Part shown: positions 1 through 6,960 of the stretch, one piece after another
Layout: the number at the start of each line of letters is the position of its first letter
Numbering within the stretch: position 1 is the first letter of the stretch
Notes under the pieces: model-generated
Database searches by the model: none
Seen by the model: the letters and a program-made list of their open reading frames with translations, nothing else
Told to the model about the DNA's origin: nothing
Position numbers and translations under genes: made by a program
Assembly: GCA_019114415.1 (NCBI GenBank)
Contig: DXFO01000062.1
Location: 1 to 55,393 of the forward strand
Length of the DNA stretch: 55,393 nt
Direction of reading: 5' to 3'
Source of the DNA: Candidatus Gemmiger faecavium
Lineage (GTDB): Bacteria > Bacillota > Clostridia > Oscillospirales > Ruminococcaceae

Positions 1-685
1 CGCCAATGTGTTCATCATCATCGCCGTCACCGGCACCGTGCTGGACAAGCGCGGCCGCAAGCAGAAGGAGATCTCTGCGTTCATCGTTGAGCGCACCGAC
101 CCCGGCTTCAAGGTCGGCAAGCCCGAGGACAAGATGGGCATCCGTGGTTCCTCCACCTGCGAGCTGATCATGGAAGACTGCATCATCCCCAAGGATCGTC
201 TGCTGGGCGTGAAGGGCAAGGGCTTCCAGCTGGCCATGGCTACCCTGGACGGCGGCCGTATCGGTATCGCTGCTCAGGCTCTGGGCATTGCTGAGGGCGC
301 CATCGATGAGACCGTTGCTTACGTCAAGGAGCGCAAGCAGTTCGGCCGTTCCATCGCCGCTTTCCAGAACACCCAGTTCGAGCTGGCCGAGATGAAGGCC
401 CGCGTTGACGCCGCCAAGTACCTGGTTTACGCTGCGGCTCAGAAGAAGCAGGCTGTCATGAACGGCGCCAAGGCCCGTTACAGCGTCGAGGCTGCCGAGG
501 CCAAGCTGATCGCCGCCCGCACCGCCAGCGACGTGACCCGCCGCTGCCTGCAGCTGTTCGGCGGCTACGGCTACACCCGTGACTATCCCATCGAGCGCAT
601 GATGCGTGATGCCAAGATCACCGAGATCTACGAAGGCACCAGCGAAGTTCAGATGATGGTCATTTCCGGCGCGCTGCTGAAGTAA
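1..685 (+). CDS. bcd: Acyl-CoA dehydrogenase (probable butyryl-CoA dehydrogenase), 3' part
   Basis: The gene enters from outside the window; 227 C-terminal residues are visible in the frame that begins at base 2. Acyl-CoA dehydrogenases are cytoplasmic FAD enzymes that form the alpha,beta double bond of acyl-CoA. The visible part covers the end of the middle beta domain and the C-terminal helical domain. It contains the FGGYGYTRDYPIERMMRD segment and the YEGTSEVQ motif, whose Glu is the catalytic base in short-chain members. It sits 16 bp upstream of etfB and etfA, the usual bcd-etfBA order, so crotonyl-CoA reduction in butyrate formation is the likely role. Chain-length specificity is inferred from this context. 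Confidence 0.9.
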   Translation, partial: ANVFIIIAVTGTVLDKRGRKQKEISAFIVERTDPGFKVGKPEDKMGIRGSSTCELIMEDCIIPKDRLLGVKGKGFQLAMATLDGGRIGIAAQALGIAEGAIDETVAYVKERKQFGRSIAAFQNTQFELAEMKARVDAAKYLVYAAAQKKQAVMNGAKARYSVEAAEAKLIAARTASDVTRRCLQLFGGYGYTRDYPIERMMRDAKITEIYEGTSEVQMMVISGALLK

Positions 686-701
686 GGAGGCAAGACGTAC
701 A

Positions 702-1487
702 ATGAAAGCTATCGTTTGTGTCAAACAGGTCCCTGATACTCAGGGCAAAGTTGCCGTCAAGCCGGACGGCACGATGGACCGTGCCGCCATGGCCACCATC
801 ACCAACCCCGACGACCTGAACGCCGTCGAGGCTGCTCTCCAGCTGAAAGAAGAGACCGGCTGCGAAGTCGTCGTCGTCACCATGGGCCCGCCCCCGGCCG
901 AGGGCATGCTGCGTGAGCTGATCGCCCGCGGCGCTGACCGCGGCGTGCTGGTTTCCGGCCGTGAGTTCGGCGGTTCCGACACCTTCGCCACCAGCCAGAT
1001 CCTGGCCGCTGCCGTCAACAAGATCGGCGTTGGCCCCGACGACATCGTCTTCTGCGGCCGTCAGGCCATCGACGGTGACACCGCTCAGGTCGGCCCCCAG
1101 ATCGCTGAAAAGCTGCATCTGCCCCAGGTCACCTACGTCACCGAGATCAAGAAGGACGGCAACAGCCTGACCGTCAAGCGTCAGCTGGAAGACGGCTACA
1201 TGGAGCTGAAGGTTCAGACTCCCTGCCTGCTGACCTGCATCAAGGAGCTCAACGAGCCCCGTTACATGAGCGTGTCCGGCATCTTCGAGTGCTACGACAA
1301 GCCCATCGATGTCTTTGACTACAACGCTCTGAAGGACGATCCCCTCATCGAGACCGACACCATCGGCCTGAAGGGCTCTCCGACGAACGTTTACAAGTCT
1401 TTCGCTCCCCCGGTCAAGGGCGCCGGCATGATGGTCGAGAGCGTCGGCCAGCTGGTCGGTATCCTGAACGACAAGCACCTGATTTGA
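702..1487 (+). CDS. etfB: Electron transfer flavoprotein, beta subunit
   Basis: A 261-residue protein of normal EtfB length. It begins MKAIVCVKQVPDTQG, the conserved EtfB start, and carries the DGDTAQVGPQIAEKL region near residues 124-138. AAGGAGG lies 8 nt before the ATG. EtfB pairs with EtfA to form a soluble FAD-containing electron carrier for acyl-CoA dehydrogenase. In butyrate-forming clostridia the Bcd-EtfAB complex bifurcates electrons from NADH to crotonyl-CoA and ferredoxin. Bifurcation here is inferred from family and context, not seen directly. It is the middle gene of the bcd-etfB-etfA run. Confidence 0.95.
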   Translation: MKAIVCVKQVPDTQGKVAVKPDGTMDRAAMATITNPDDLNAVEAALQLKEETGCEVVVVTMGPPPAEGMLRELIARGADRGVLVSGREFGGSDTFATSQILAAAVNKIGVGPDDIVFCGRQAIDGDTAQVGPQIAEKLHLPQVTYVTEIKKDGNSLTVKRQLEDGYMELKVQTPCLLTCIKELNEPRYMSVSGIFECYDKPIDVFDYNALKDDPLIETDTIGLKGSPTNVYKSFAPPVKGAGMMVESVGQLVGILNDKHLI

Positions 1488-1504
1488 GAGAGGAGAGAAA
1501 AACA

Positions 1505-2611
1505 ATGGCTGAATTCAATGCAATGGATACCGCCGCTTTCAAAGGCGTATGGGTGTTCTGTGAGCAGCGCGAGGGCCAGATCCAGACCATCAGCTATCAG
1601 CTGCTGAGCGAAGGCCGCAAGCTGGCCAACGACCTGGGCGTTGAGCTGTGCGGCGTTGTTCTGGGCAGCGAGCTCAATGAGGATTACATCAAGGCTCTGG
1701 GCGGCTACGGCGCTGACCGCGTTTACTACATCGACAGCCCCCTGCTGAAGGACTACACCACCGACGGCTATGCCAAGGTCCTGTGCGACCTGGTCATGGA
1801 CAAGAAGCCCGAGATCGTTCTGATCGGCGCGACCAACCTGGGCCGCGACCTGGGCCCCCGCTGCGCAGCCCGTCTGCACACCGGCCTGACCGCCGACTGC
1901 ACCCACCTGGATGTTGACGTGGAGAAGTACAAGGACTTCCTGCGCACCACCTCCAACATCGACGTGGACAACACCAAGTTCGAGGAGAACACCAACCTGA
2001 AGATGACCCGTCCGGCTTTCGGCGGTCACCTGATGGCTACCATCATTTGCCCCCGCTTCCGTCCGCAGATGTCCACCGTCCGTCCCGGCGTTATGCAGAC
2101 CCAGGCCTACGATGAGGCCGGTGCTGCCAAGGTCGTCATCGAGAAGGTCACTCCCGCTCTGACCGCCGACGACATCCATGTGGAGATCCTGGACATCAAG
2201 AAGAGCGCCAAGAAGCTGGTCGACCTGATCGGCGCCGACGTGGTCGTTTCCGTTGGCCGCGGCATCAGCTCCGACGTGGAGAAGGGCATTGCCCTGGCCG
2301 AGGAACTGGCCGGCGTTCTGGGCGGCGTTGTGGGCGCTTCCCGTGCTGTCACTGATGAAGGCTGGCTGTCCAGCGATCATCAGGTCGGCCAGACCGGTAA
2401 GACCGTCCATCCCCGCATCTACGTTGCTCTGGGCATCTCCGGTGCCATCCAGCACGTTGCCGGTATGCAGGACTCCGAGACCATCATCGCTGTCAACAAG
2501 AACGAGAGCGCGCCCATCTTTGATGTGGCTTCCTATGGCATCGTTGGCGACCTGTACAAGGTCGTTCCCGAGCTGATCAAGGAGATCCGCGCCATCAAGG
2601 CAGCTCAGTAA
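1505..2611 (+). CDS. etfA: Electron transfer flavoprotein, alpha subunit
   Basis: A 368-residue protein. I chose the ATG at 1505, preceded by GAGAGGAGAG; the frame also runs 21 bases further upstream but without a better start. The C-terminal FAD domain is clear: SVGRGISS near residue 249, GASRAVTDEGW near residue 278, and GQTGKTVHPRIYVALGISGA near residues 297-316. The NKNESAPIFDVASYGIVGD stretch follows. EtfA binds the FAD that hands electrons to the dehydrogenase. It is the last gene of the bcd-etf operon, and a strong terminator follows 36 bp after its stop. Confidence 0.95.
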   Translation: MAEFNAMDTAAFKGVWVFCEQREGQIQTISYQLLSEGRKLANDLGVELCGVVLGSELNEDYIKALGGYGADRVYYIDSPLLKDYTTDGYAKVLCDLVMDKKPEIVLIGATNLGRDLGPRCAARLHTGLTADCTHLDVDVEKYKDFLRTTSNIDVDNTKFEENTNLKMTRPAFGGHLMATIICPRFRPQMSTVRPGVMQTQAYDEAGAAKVVIEKVTPALTADDIHVEILDIKKSAKKLVDLIGADVVVSVGRGISSDVEKGIALAEELAGVLGGVVGASRAVTDEGWLSSDHQVGQTGKTVHPRIYVALGISGAIQHVAGMQDSETIIAVNKNESAPIFDVASYGIVGDLYKVVPELIKEIRAIKAAQ

Positions 2612-2647
2612 CCTCTGATCCATTCCCTTAAAAGCACATTACACAGC

Positions 2648-2696
2648 AAACATCCCCCGGAAGGCTTTCTCGCCCCTCCGGGGGATGTTTCTGTTT
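2648..2696 (+). terminator. Rho-independent terminator after etfA
   Basis: The arms AACATCCCCCGGA (2649-2661) and TCCGGGGGATGTT (2677-2689) form a long GC-rich stem, followed by TTTCTGTTTG. It closes the bcd-etfBA operon. Confidence 0.9.
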
Positions 2697-2820
2697 GTGT
2701 GGGATTTCGGGCTGCAGTATGGCAGAAGCGCCGCCCGGCAAACTTTGCCCTGCCGTGTCAGAGGTGAATTGGAGCAGGGGAGGGGGACTGGCTATACCGG
2801 GCATAAAAGCAGCATGGCAG

Positions 2821-2877
2821 AAAAAAACACAAAAAAGCCCGTGCCATCGTCGGGATTCTCGACGATGGTACGGGCCT
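2821..2877 (-). terminator. Terminator of the minus-strand lipoprotein gene
   Basis: GCCCGTGCCATCGTCG (2837-2852) pairs with CGACGATGGTACGGGC (2860-2875). Read on the minus strand, the stem is followed by a T-rich run, so it ends the minus-strand operon above it. Confidence 0.9.
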
Positions 2878-2922
2878 GCCGTCCGGCACAGATGCCGGTC
2901 GGCTTATTTCATTTTGAGGAAA

Positions 2923-3621
2923 TTACTGCATGCTGTGGCCGGCAGCGCCGATGGTCTCGGGGACCCAGCAGCTGGCGGTGTCGTCACCGGAGGCAGTCAC
3001 AAAAGCGTCGGCGATCTGGGCAGCGGTGACCGTCTCGGACAGAGCGGTGTCCACCATGATGAGCATGGCAATGTTGCCGGCGGCGCCGACCTGCAGGTCA
3101 TCCGCCTGGGCGCAGATCCACTTGGCGGGGTCAATGCCGGCGGCCATCTGGTTGGCAACCTCGGTGGCATCCACGCCATCCTTGACGCGGACCAGGACCA
3201 GGCTGTATGCCTGGCTGCCGATCATGGCCTCGGAGGCAACGGCGGCATCCAGATTGGAGGCATCCTCCAGACCAGTGTAGTAGGTGACCCAGGAAGCCTG
3301 GCTCAGATCAACGCCGCTGGTGGCAACCATGATGCCCGGGTCCACCGAAGCATAGATGCTGTCGATCAGCGCGGACAGGTCGGCATCGGCTTCCACGGGC
3401 TCGGTGCTCGTGCCGGAATCGCCGTCCGTGGTCTCGCCGCCCTCAGGCGGGGTGGCAGGCTCCTCGGGATCGACGTCGGTCTCGGGAGTGGACTCCGACG
3501 TGGAGGCGGACTCGGAAGAGGAACTGTCCGAACCGGTGGAGTCGGAGGGCGCGGAGCTGCATCCGACGACGGTAAAGGCCAGTGCGGCGGCGCACAGCAG
3601 GGCAATCAGCTTTTTCATCAT
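2923..3621 (-). CDS. Predicted lipoprotein, DUF4358-like
   Basis: A 232-residue exported protein. The N-terminus MMKKLIALLCAAALAFTVVG is a lipoprotein signal peptide followed by the lipobox Cys (VVGCSS, Cys21). Residues 22-75 are a low-complexity Ser/Glu/Thr/Asp/Pro linker. The rest is a compact domain of about 150 residues. The SLVLVRVKDGVDATEVANQM segment and a WICAQADDLQVG segment recall the DUF4358 family of Clostridia, a resemblance I judge by eye only. It starts 13 bp after the cyclo-ligase gene, with AAAGGAG upstream, and shares that gene's transcript. The function is unknown. Confidence 0.75.
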   Translation of the reverse strand: MMKKLIALLCAAALAFTVVGCSSAPSDSTGSDSSSSESASTSESTPETDVDPEEPATPPEGGETTDGDSGTSTEPVEADADLSALIDSIYASVDPGIMVATSGVDLSQASWVTYYTGLEDASNLDAAVASEAMIGSQAYSLVLVRVKDGVDATEVANQMAAGIDPAKWICAQADDLQVGAAGNIAMLIMVDTALSETVTAAQIADAFVTASGDDTASCWVPETIGAAGHSMQ

Positions 3622-3634
3622 GTTGTTTCTCCTT

Positions 3635-4258
3635 TCAAAATGCGGGAAAATTCCCGTCTTTCGACAAATAAAAAGGGTCGGGACCTCCGGTCAGGAGGTC
3701 GGCGGGGGCAAAGCGGGCGTCCCAGGCTTCGGCAGGCAGGGTGTCAAACACCAGCGCCCGCGGGCAGACCAGCACGGCATGGCCCCGGAAACCGGCGAGA
3801 AAGCGGTCGTAGTATCCGCCGCCCCGTCCCAGTCGTACCCCGTCACGGCCCGCAGCCAGACAGGGGACAACGGCCAGAGCACGGCTTCCCAGCGTTTCCG
3901 ACGGGATTACCGGGCCGGAGACCGGTTCCCGGATGCCCAGCGCGTTGGGGCGCAGGGTGTCCAGCGACAAAAGCTCCACCAGCTCCATCCTGCCGCCGCC
4001 CAGCATCCGGGGGACGCACAGCCGCTTGCCCTGGTCCAGCGCCGCCCGAAGAATGGGCTCCGTGTCCGGTTCGCTGGGCAGCGAGACAAAGCAAAAGACG
4101 GTGTCTGCGTCCTGCCAGTCGGGGCGGGCAAACAGCTTGTCCGCGATCTCCGCCCCGGCGGCGGCCAGATCCTCCGGCGTCAGGGCACGCAGGCGTGCTT
4201 TTGCCGCGCTGCGGGCTTCCCGTTTGGCCTGGGACAGATCGGTTGGGGAGTGTGACAT
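3635..4258 (-). CDS. 5-formyltetrahydrofolate cyclo-ligase
   Basis: A 207-residue cytoplasmic enzyme that converts 5-formyl-THF to 5,10-methenyl-THF using ATP. I chose the ATG at 4258 because GAGGTG lies 7 nt upstream; a GTG 15 bases earlier is also in frame. Family features are the basic N-terminal helix (KREARSAAKARLRAL), the FCFVSLPSEPDTEPIL segment and the C-terminal signature GVRLGRGGGYYDRFL. That signature holds the nucleotide and folate site. It is the first gene of a two-gene minus-strand operon with the lipoprotein, behind a promoter at 4295-4323. The lipoprotein partner does not suggest a shared pathway. Confidence 0.92.
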   Translation of the reverse strand: MSHSPTDLSQAKREARSAAKARLRALTPEDLAAAGAEIADKLFARPDWQDADTVFCFVSLPSEPDTEPILRAALDQGKRLCVPRMLGGGRMELVELLSLDTLRPNALGIREPVSGPVIPSETLGSRALAVVPCLAAGRDGVRLGRGGGYYDRFLAGFRGHAVLVCPRALVFDTLPAEAWDARFAPADLLTGGPDPFYLSKDGNFPAF

Positions 4259-4294
4259 AGGGGAGCACCTCACTCATGGGAGAGATTCCCGCCT

Positions 4295-4323
4295 ATTGTA
4301 GCATGCCGCGGAGGTTTGCACAA
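4295..4323 (-). promoter_or_regulatory. Promoter for the cyclo-ligase gene
   Basis: On the minus strand, TTGTGC (4318-4323) and TACAAT (4295-4300) are 17 bp apart. The -10 is good and the -35 is weak. The 342-bp gap 4259-4600 holds this promoter and the divergent rfbC promoter. I see nothing else in it apart from an A/T-rich run at 4408-4427. Confidence 0.6.
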
Positions 4324-4506
4324 TACGCCTGCAAGGCCCATTGTCCGTCCGCTGCCCATAAGGACGGAAAAATCCCTGGACCGTTACAGTGAAAAGAGAG
4401 GACGCCGAAAAAATTTTTGTTTTTTGTCGGACAGGAAAAAGGGGATACCCCCGCGGGAAAGGGCCGCTTACAATGGTTACAACCTGTTTGCAGACGCCGG
4501 TTGTGC

Positions 4507-4535
4507 TTGCACAGACGGGCAAAACAGAGTAGAAT
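4507..4535 (+). promoter_or_regulatory. Promoter of the polysaccharide operon
   Basis: TTGCAC (4507-4512) and TAGAAT (4530-4535) have an ideal 17-bp spacer. The predicted transcript starts near 4542, giving a leader of about 60 nt before rfbC. Confidence 0.75.
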
Positions 4536-4600
4536 ATCACTGTATAAGTAGAAGTATGCCCGGCCGTGCCGGACTTAATAAAGACAGAGGAGCAACAAAG

Positions 4601-5167
4601 ATGGGCAAGTTCAATTTTATCCAGACCGAGATCCCCGGCGTCGTCATCATTGAACCGACGGTTTTCGGCGACGACCGCGGTTATTTTATGGAGACCTACC
4701 AGGCGGATGAGTTCGCCTCGGCGGGCATCGACCATGCCTTTGTGCAGGACAACCAGAGCCGTTCCACCAAGGGCGTGCTGCGCGGTTTGCATTTCCAGAA
4801 AAACCACACCCAGGGCAAGCTGGTCCGCGTCACCCTGGGCGAAGTGTACGACGTGGCCGTGGACTGCCGCCCGAACAGCGCCACCTTTGGTAAGTGGGTG
4901 GGCGTGACCCTCTCGGCGGAAAACAAGAAGATGTTCTATATCCCGGAAGGCTTTGCCCACGGTTTCCTGGTGCTGTCCGACGTGGCCGAGTTCACCTATA
5001 AGTGCACCGACGTCTACGACCCCACCTCCGAGGGCGGTATCCCCTACGACGACCCCACCGTCAATGTCCAGTGGCCGGACTGCGGCTGTGAGCACAAGAC
5101 CAGCGCCAAGGACAAACAGCACGAGCCTTTTGCCGCACAGGATTTTGCCTGGTTTGCCAAGTACTGA
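4601..5167 (+). CDS. rfbC: dTDP-4-dehydrorhamnose 3,5-epimerase
   Basis: A 188-residue RmlC-type cupin of normal length. It epimerises C3 and C5 of dTDP-4-keto-6-deoxyglucose on the way to dTDP-L-rhamnose. I chose the ATG at 4601 after AGAGGAG; upstream in-frame sequence is non-coding in character. Diagnostic segments are the GDDRGYFMETY start of the fold, QDNQSRSTKGVLRGLHFQ with the catalytic His, the FYIPEGFAHGFLVL strand and the EGGIPYDDP loop. It heads the operon that continues with an ABC exporter and glycosyltransferases, so the rhamnose probably enters a surface polysaccharide. rfbA, rfbB and rfbD are not in the window. Confidence 0.93.
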   Translation: MGKFNFIQTEIPGVVIIEPTVFGDDRGYFMETYQADEFASAGIDHAFVQDNQSRSTKGVLRGLHFQKNHTQGKLVRVTLGEVYDVAVDCRPNSATFGKWVGVTLSAENKKMFYIPEGFAHGFLVLSDVAEFTYKCTDVYDPTSEGGIPYDDPTVNVQWPDCGCEHKTSAKDKQHEPFAAQDFAWFAKY

Positions 5168-5218
5168 TCCCGGCGTCCAGCCGTCCCAACCACACCAAAC
5201 CGGAAAGGCGGAACCTGT

Positions 5219-6019
5219 TTGCATACCATCAAAAACTATTTTGTCGGCTTTTGGCGCTACCGCTACCTGCTGCAAAACCTCATCACCCGTGACTTCAAGC
5301 TCAAATACCGCCGCAGCGTTCTGGGCGTGGCCTGGAGCGTGCTCAACCCGCTGCTGACCTGCCTGGTCATGTGGGCGGTGTTCGGCTCGCTGTTCAACAG
5401 CCGCGGGCAGGGGATTGAAAACTTCCCGGTATTCCTGATCATCGGTCAGCTGATGTTCAACTTCTTCCGGGAAGCTACCACCATGGCCATGGAGAGCGTC
5501 CTCAAAAACGCTCCGCTGCTGCGCAAGGTCTATATCCCCAAATATGTTTTCCCTCTGGAAAAGACCTGCTTTGCCCTGGTCAACTGCCTGTTCAGCTTTG
5601 TGGCGCTGCTTATCGTGGTGCTGGTCACCCGGGCGCCTCTGTCCCTGTCCACCGCCCTGCTGGCGCTGTACCCGCTGGTCATGCTCTTCTTTTTCTGCCT
5701 GGGCATCGGACTTTTGCTGTCGGCGCTGTACGTCTTTGTGCGTGACATCATGCACATCTGGGAGGTTTTCTGCACGCTGCTGGTCTATGGCAGCGCCATC
5801 TTCTACGATCCCCCCCAGATGGGCATTGCCTGGGTGCAGTATGCCATCAACCTCAACCCCATCTACTGGTATATTACCTCTGTGCGCAGCTGCGTGATGT
5901 GGGGCCAGGGGCTGACGGCCAACATGCTGCTCATCGACTTTTTGTGCGCCGCGCTCAGCATGACGCTGGGACTGTGGGTGTTCAAGGCCAATCAGGACAA
6001 GTTTGTCCTGTATATGTAA
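5219..6019 (+). CDS. Polysaccharide ABC exporter, permease (Wzm/TagG type)
   Basis: A 266-residue membrane protein of the ABC-2 family. The best start is the TTG at 5219, with AAAGGCGG just upstream; no suitable ATG is near, and the N-terminus (HTIKNYFVGFWRYRYLLQNL) is typical of Wzm/TagG proteins. The cytoplasmic DFKLKYRRSVLGVAWSVLNP motif before the first membrane segment is characteristic. About six membrane segments follow, with FVRDIMHIWE in the middle and YDPPQMG later. It forms the channel that exports undecaprenyl-linked polysaccharide or teichoic acid, working with the ATPase encoded 12 bp downstream. Confidence 0.9.
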   Translation: MHTIKNYFVGFWRYRYLLQNLITRDFKLKYRRSVLGVAWSVLNPLLTCLVMWAVFGSLFNSRGQGIENFPVFLIIGQLMFNFFREATTMAMESVLKNAPLLRKVYIPKYVFPLEKTCFALVNCLFSFVALLIVVLVTRAPLSLSTALLALYPLVMLFFFCLGIGLLLSALYVFVRDIMHIWEVFCTLLVYGSAIFYDPPQMGIAWVQYAINLNPIYWYITSVRSCVMWGQGLTANMLLIDFLCAALSMTLGLWVFKANQDKFVLYM

Positions 6020-6031
6020 GGAGGGCGCAGG

Positions 6032-6805
6032 ATGGACAGCAAGACCCCGATCATCTCTGTTGAAAATGTCTCCATGCGCTTCAACCTTGCCAAGGAAAAG
6101 CACGAGAGCCTGAAAGAATACTTTATCGCCCTCACCCACGGCGGCATCCGTTTTGACGAGTTCTTTGCCCTCAAGGATGTCACCTTCGACATCATGCCGG
6201 GGGACTTTTACGGCCTGATCGGCCTGAACGGCAGCGGCAAATCCACGCTGCTCAAGATCATTTCCGGCGTGTATAAGCCTTCCTCCGGAAAAGTCACGGT
6301 GCGCGGCACCATTGCGCCTCTCATTGAGCTGGGCGCCGGCTTTGACATGGACCTGACCGCCCGGGAAAATATCTTCCTCAACGGTACGGTGCTGGGCTAT
6401 ACCCCCAAATACATCCGCTCCAAATTTGACGAGATCGTGGAGTTCAGCGAGCTGCAAGATTTTCTGGATGTGCCGCTGAAAAACTACTCCAGCGGTATGG
6501 TGGCCCGTTTGGCCTTTGCCATCGCCACCATGACCAAGCCGGATATCCTGATTGCCGACGAGATCTTGTCGGTGGGCGACTTCCTCTTCCAGCAGAAGTG
6601 TGAAAAGCGCATGGCCGAGCTGATGAGCGGCGGCACCACCGTCATTCTGGTCAGCCATTCCATCGACCAGATCGAGCGCATGTGCAATAAGGTGGCATGG
6701 CTGGACCACGGCCATCTGCGGCGCAACGGCCTGACCGGGCCCATCGCCCAGGAGTACCGCCATTTCAAGAAACAGGACAGCATGAAGGCGGAAAAGCCGG
6801 AATGA
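6032..6805 (+). CDS. Polysaccharide ABC exporter, ATPase (Wzt/TagH type)
   Basis: A 257-residue ATPase that powers export through the preceding permease. It shows Walker A GLNGSGKST (residues 64-72), signature YSSGM (152-156), Walker B DILIADE (171-177) and the H-loop VSHSID. The long insert before Walker A and the IAPLIELGAGF segment mark the polysaccharide-exporter subgroup. It ends soon after the ATPase domain and so lacks the C-terminal carbohydrate-binding domain of many Wzt proteins. That makes recognition of a capped chain end less likely. GGAGGG precedes the ATG. Confidence 0.92.
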   Translation: MDSKTPIISVENVSMRFNLAKEKHESLKEYFIALTHGGIRFDEFFALKDVTFDIMPGDFYGLIGLNGSGKSTLLKIISGVYKPSSGKVTVRGTIAPLIELGAGFDMDLTARENIFLNGTVLGYTPKYIRSKFDEIVEFSELQDFLDVPLKNYSSGMVARLAFAIATMTKPDILIADEILSVGDFLFQQKCEKRMAELMSGGTTVILVSHSIDQIERMCNKVAWLDHGHLRRNGLTGPIAQEYRHFKKQDSMKAEKPE

Positions 6806-6875
6806 CGCTGCCCCGTCCGAGCCTTTGACTGCGCCCTGACCCCTTTGGGCGGGACGCATAAAGGGCATGCCCCGG

Positions 6876-6925
6876 GGCAAAGCCCGTCCGCTCTCTCACC
6901 GGGAGCGGCGGGGCTTTGCCTTTTT
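6876..6925 (+). terminator. Hairpin with T-run inside the polysaccharide operon
   Basis: GGCAAAGCCCGTCCGCTC and GAGCGGCGGGGCTTTGCC form a long stem followed by TTTTT, between the ATPase gene and the first glycosyltransferase. No clear promoter follows it, so it may work as a partial terminator that lowers expression of the downstream genes. Confidence 0.75.
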
Positions 6926-6960
6926 ACGGGGCTGCCCATCCATAGAATGCAGGAGTTTTT

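Noticed and set aside
2695-4260. Plus-strand open frame of 521 codons opposite the lipoprotein and cyclo-ligase genes
   Set aside because: It reads through two hairpins and is antisense to a well-recognised enzyme gene; no ribosome site.
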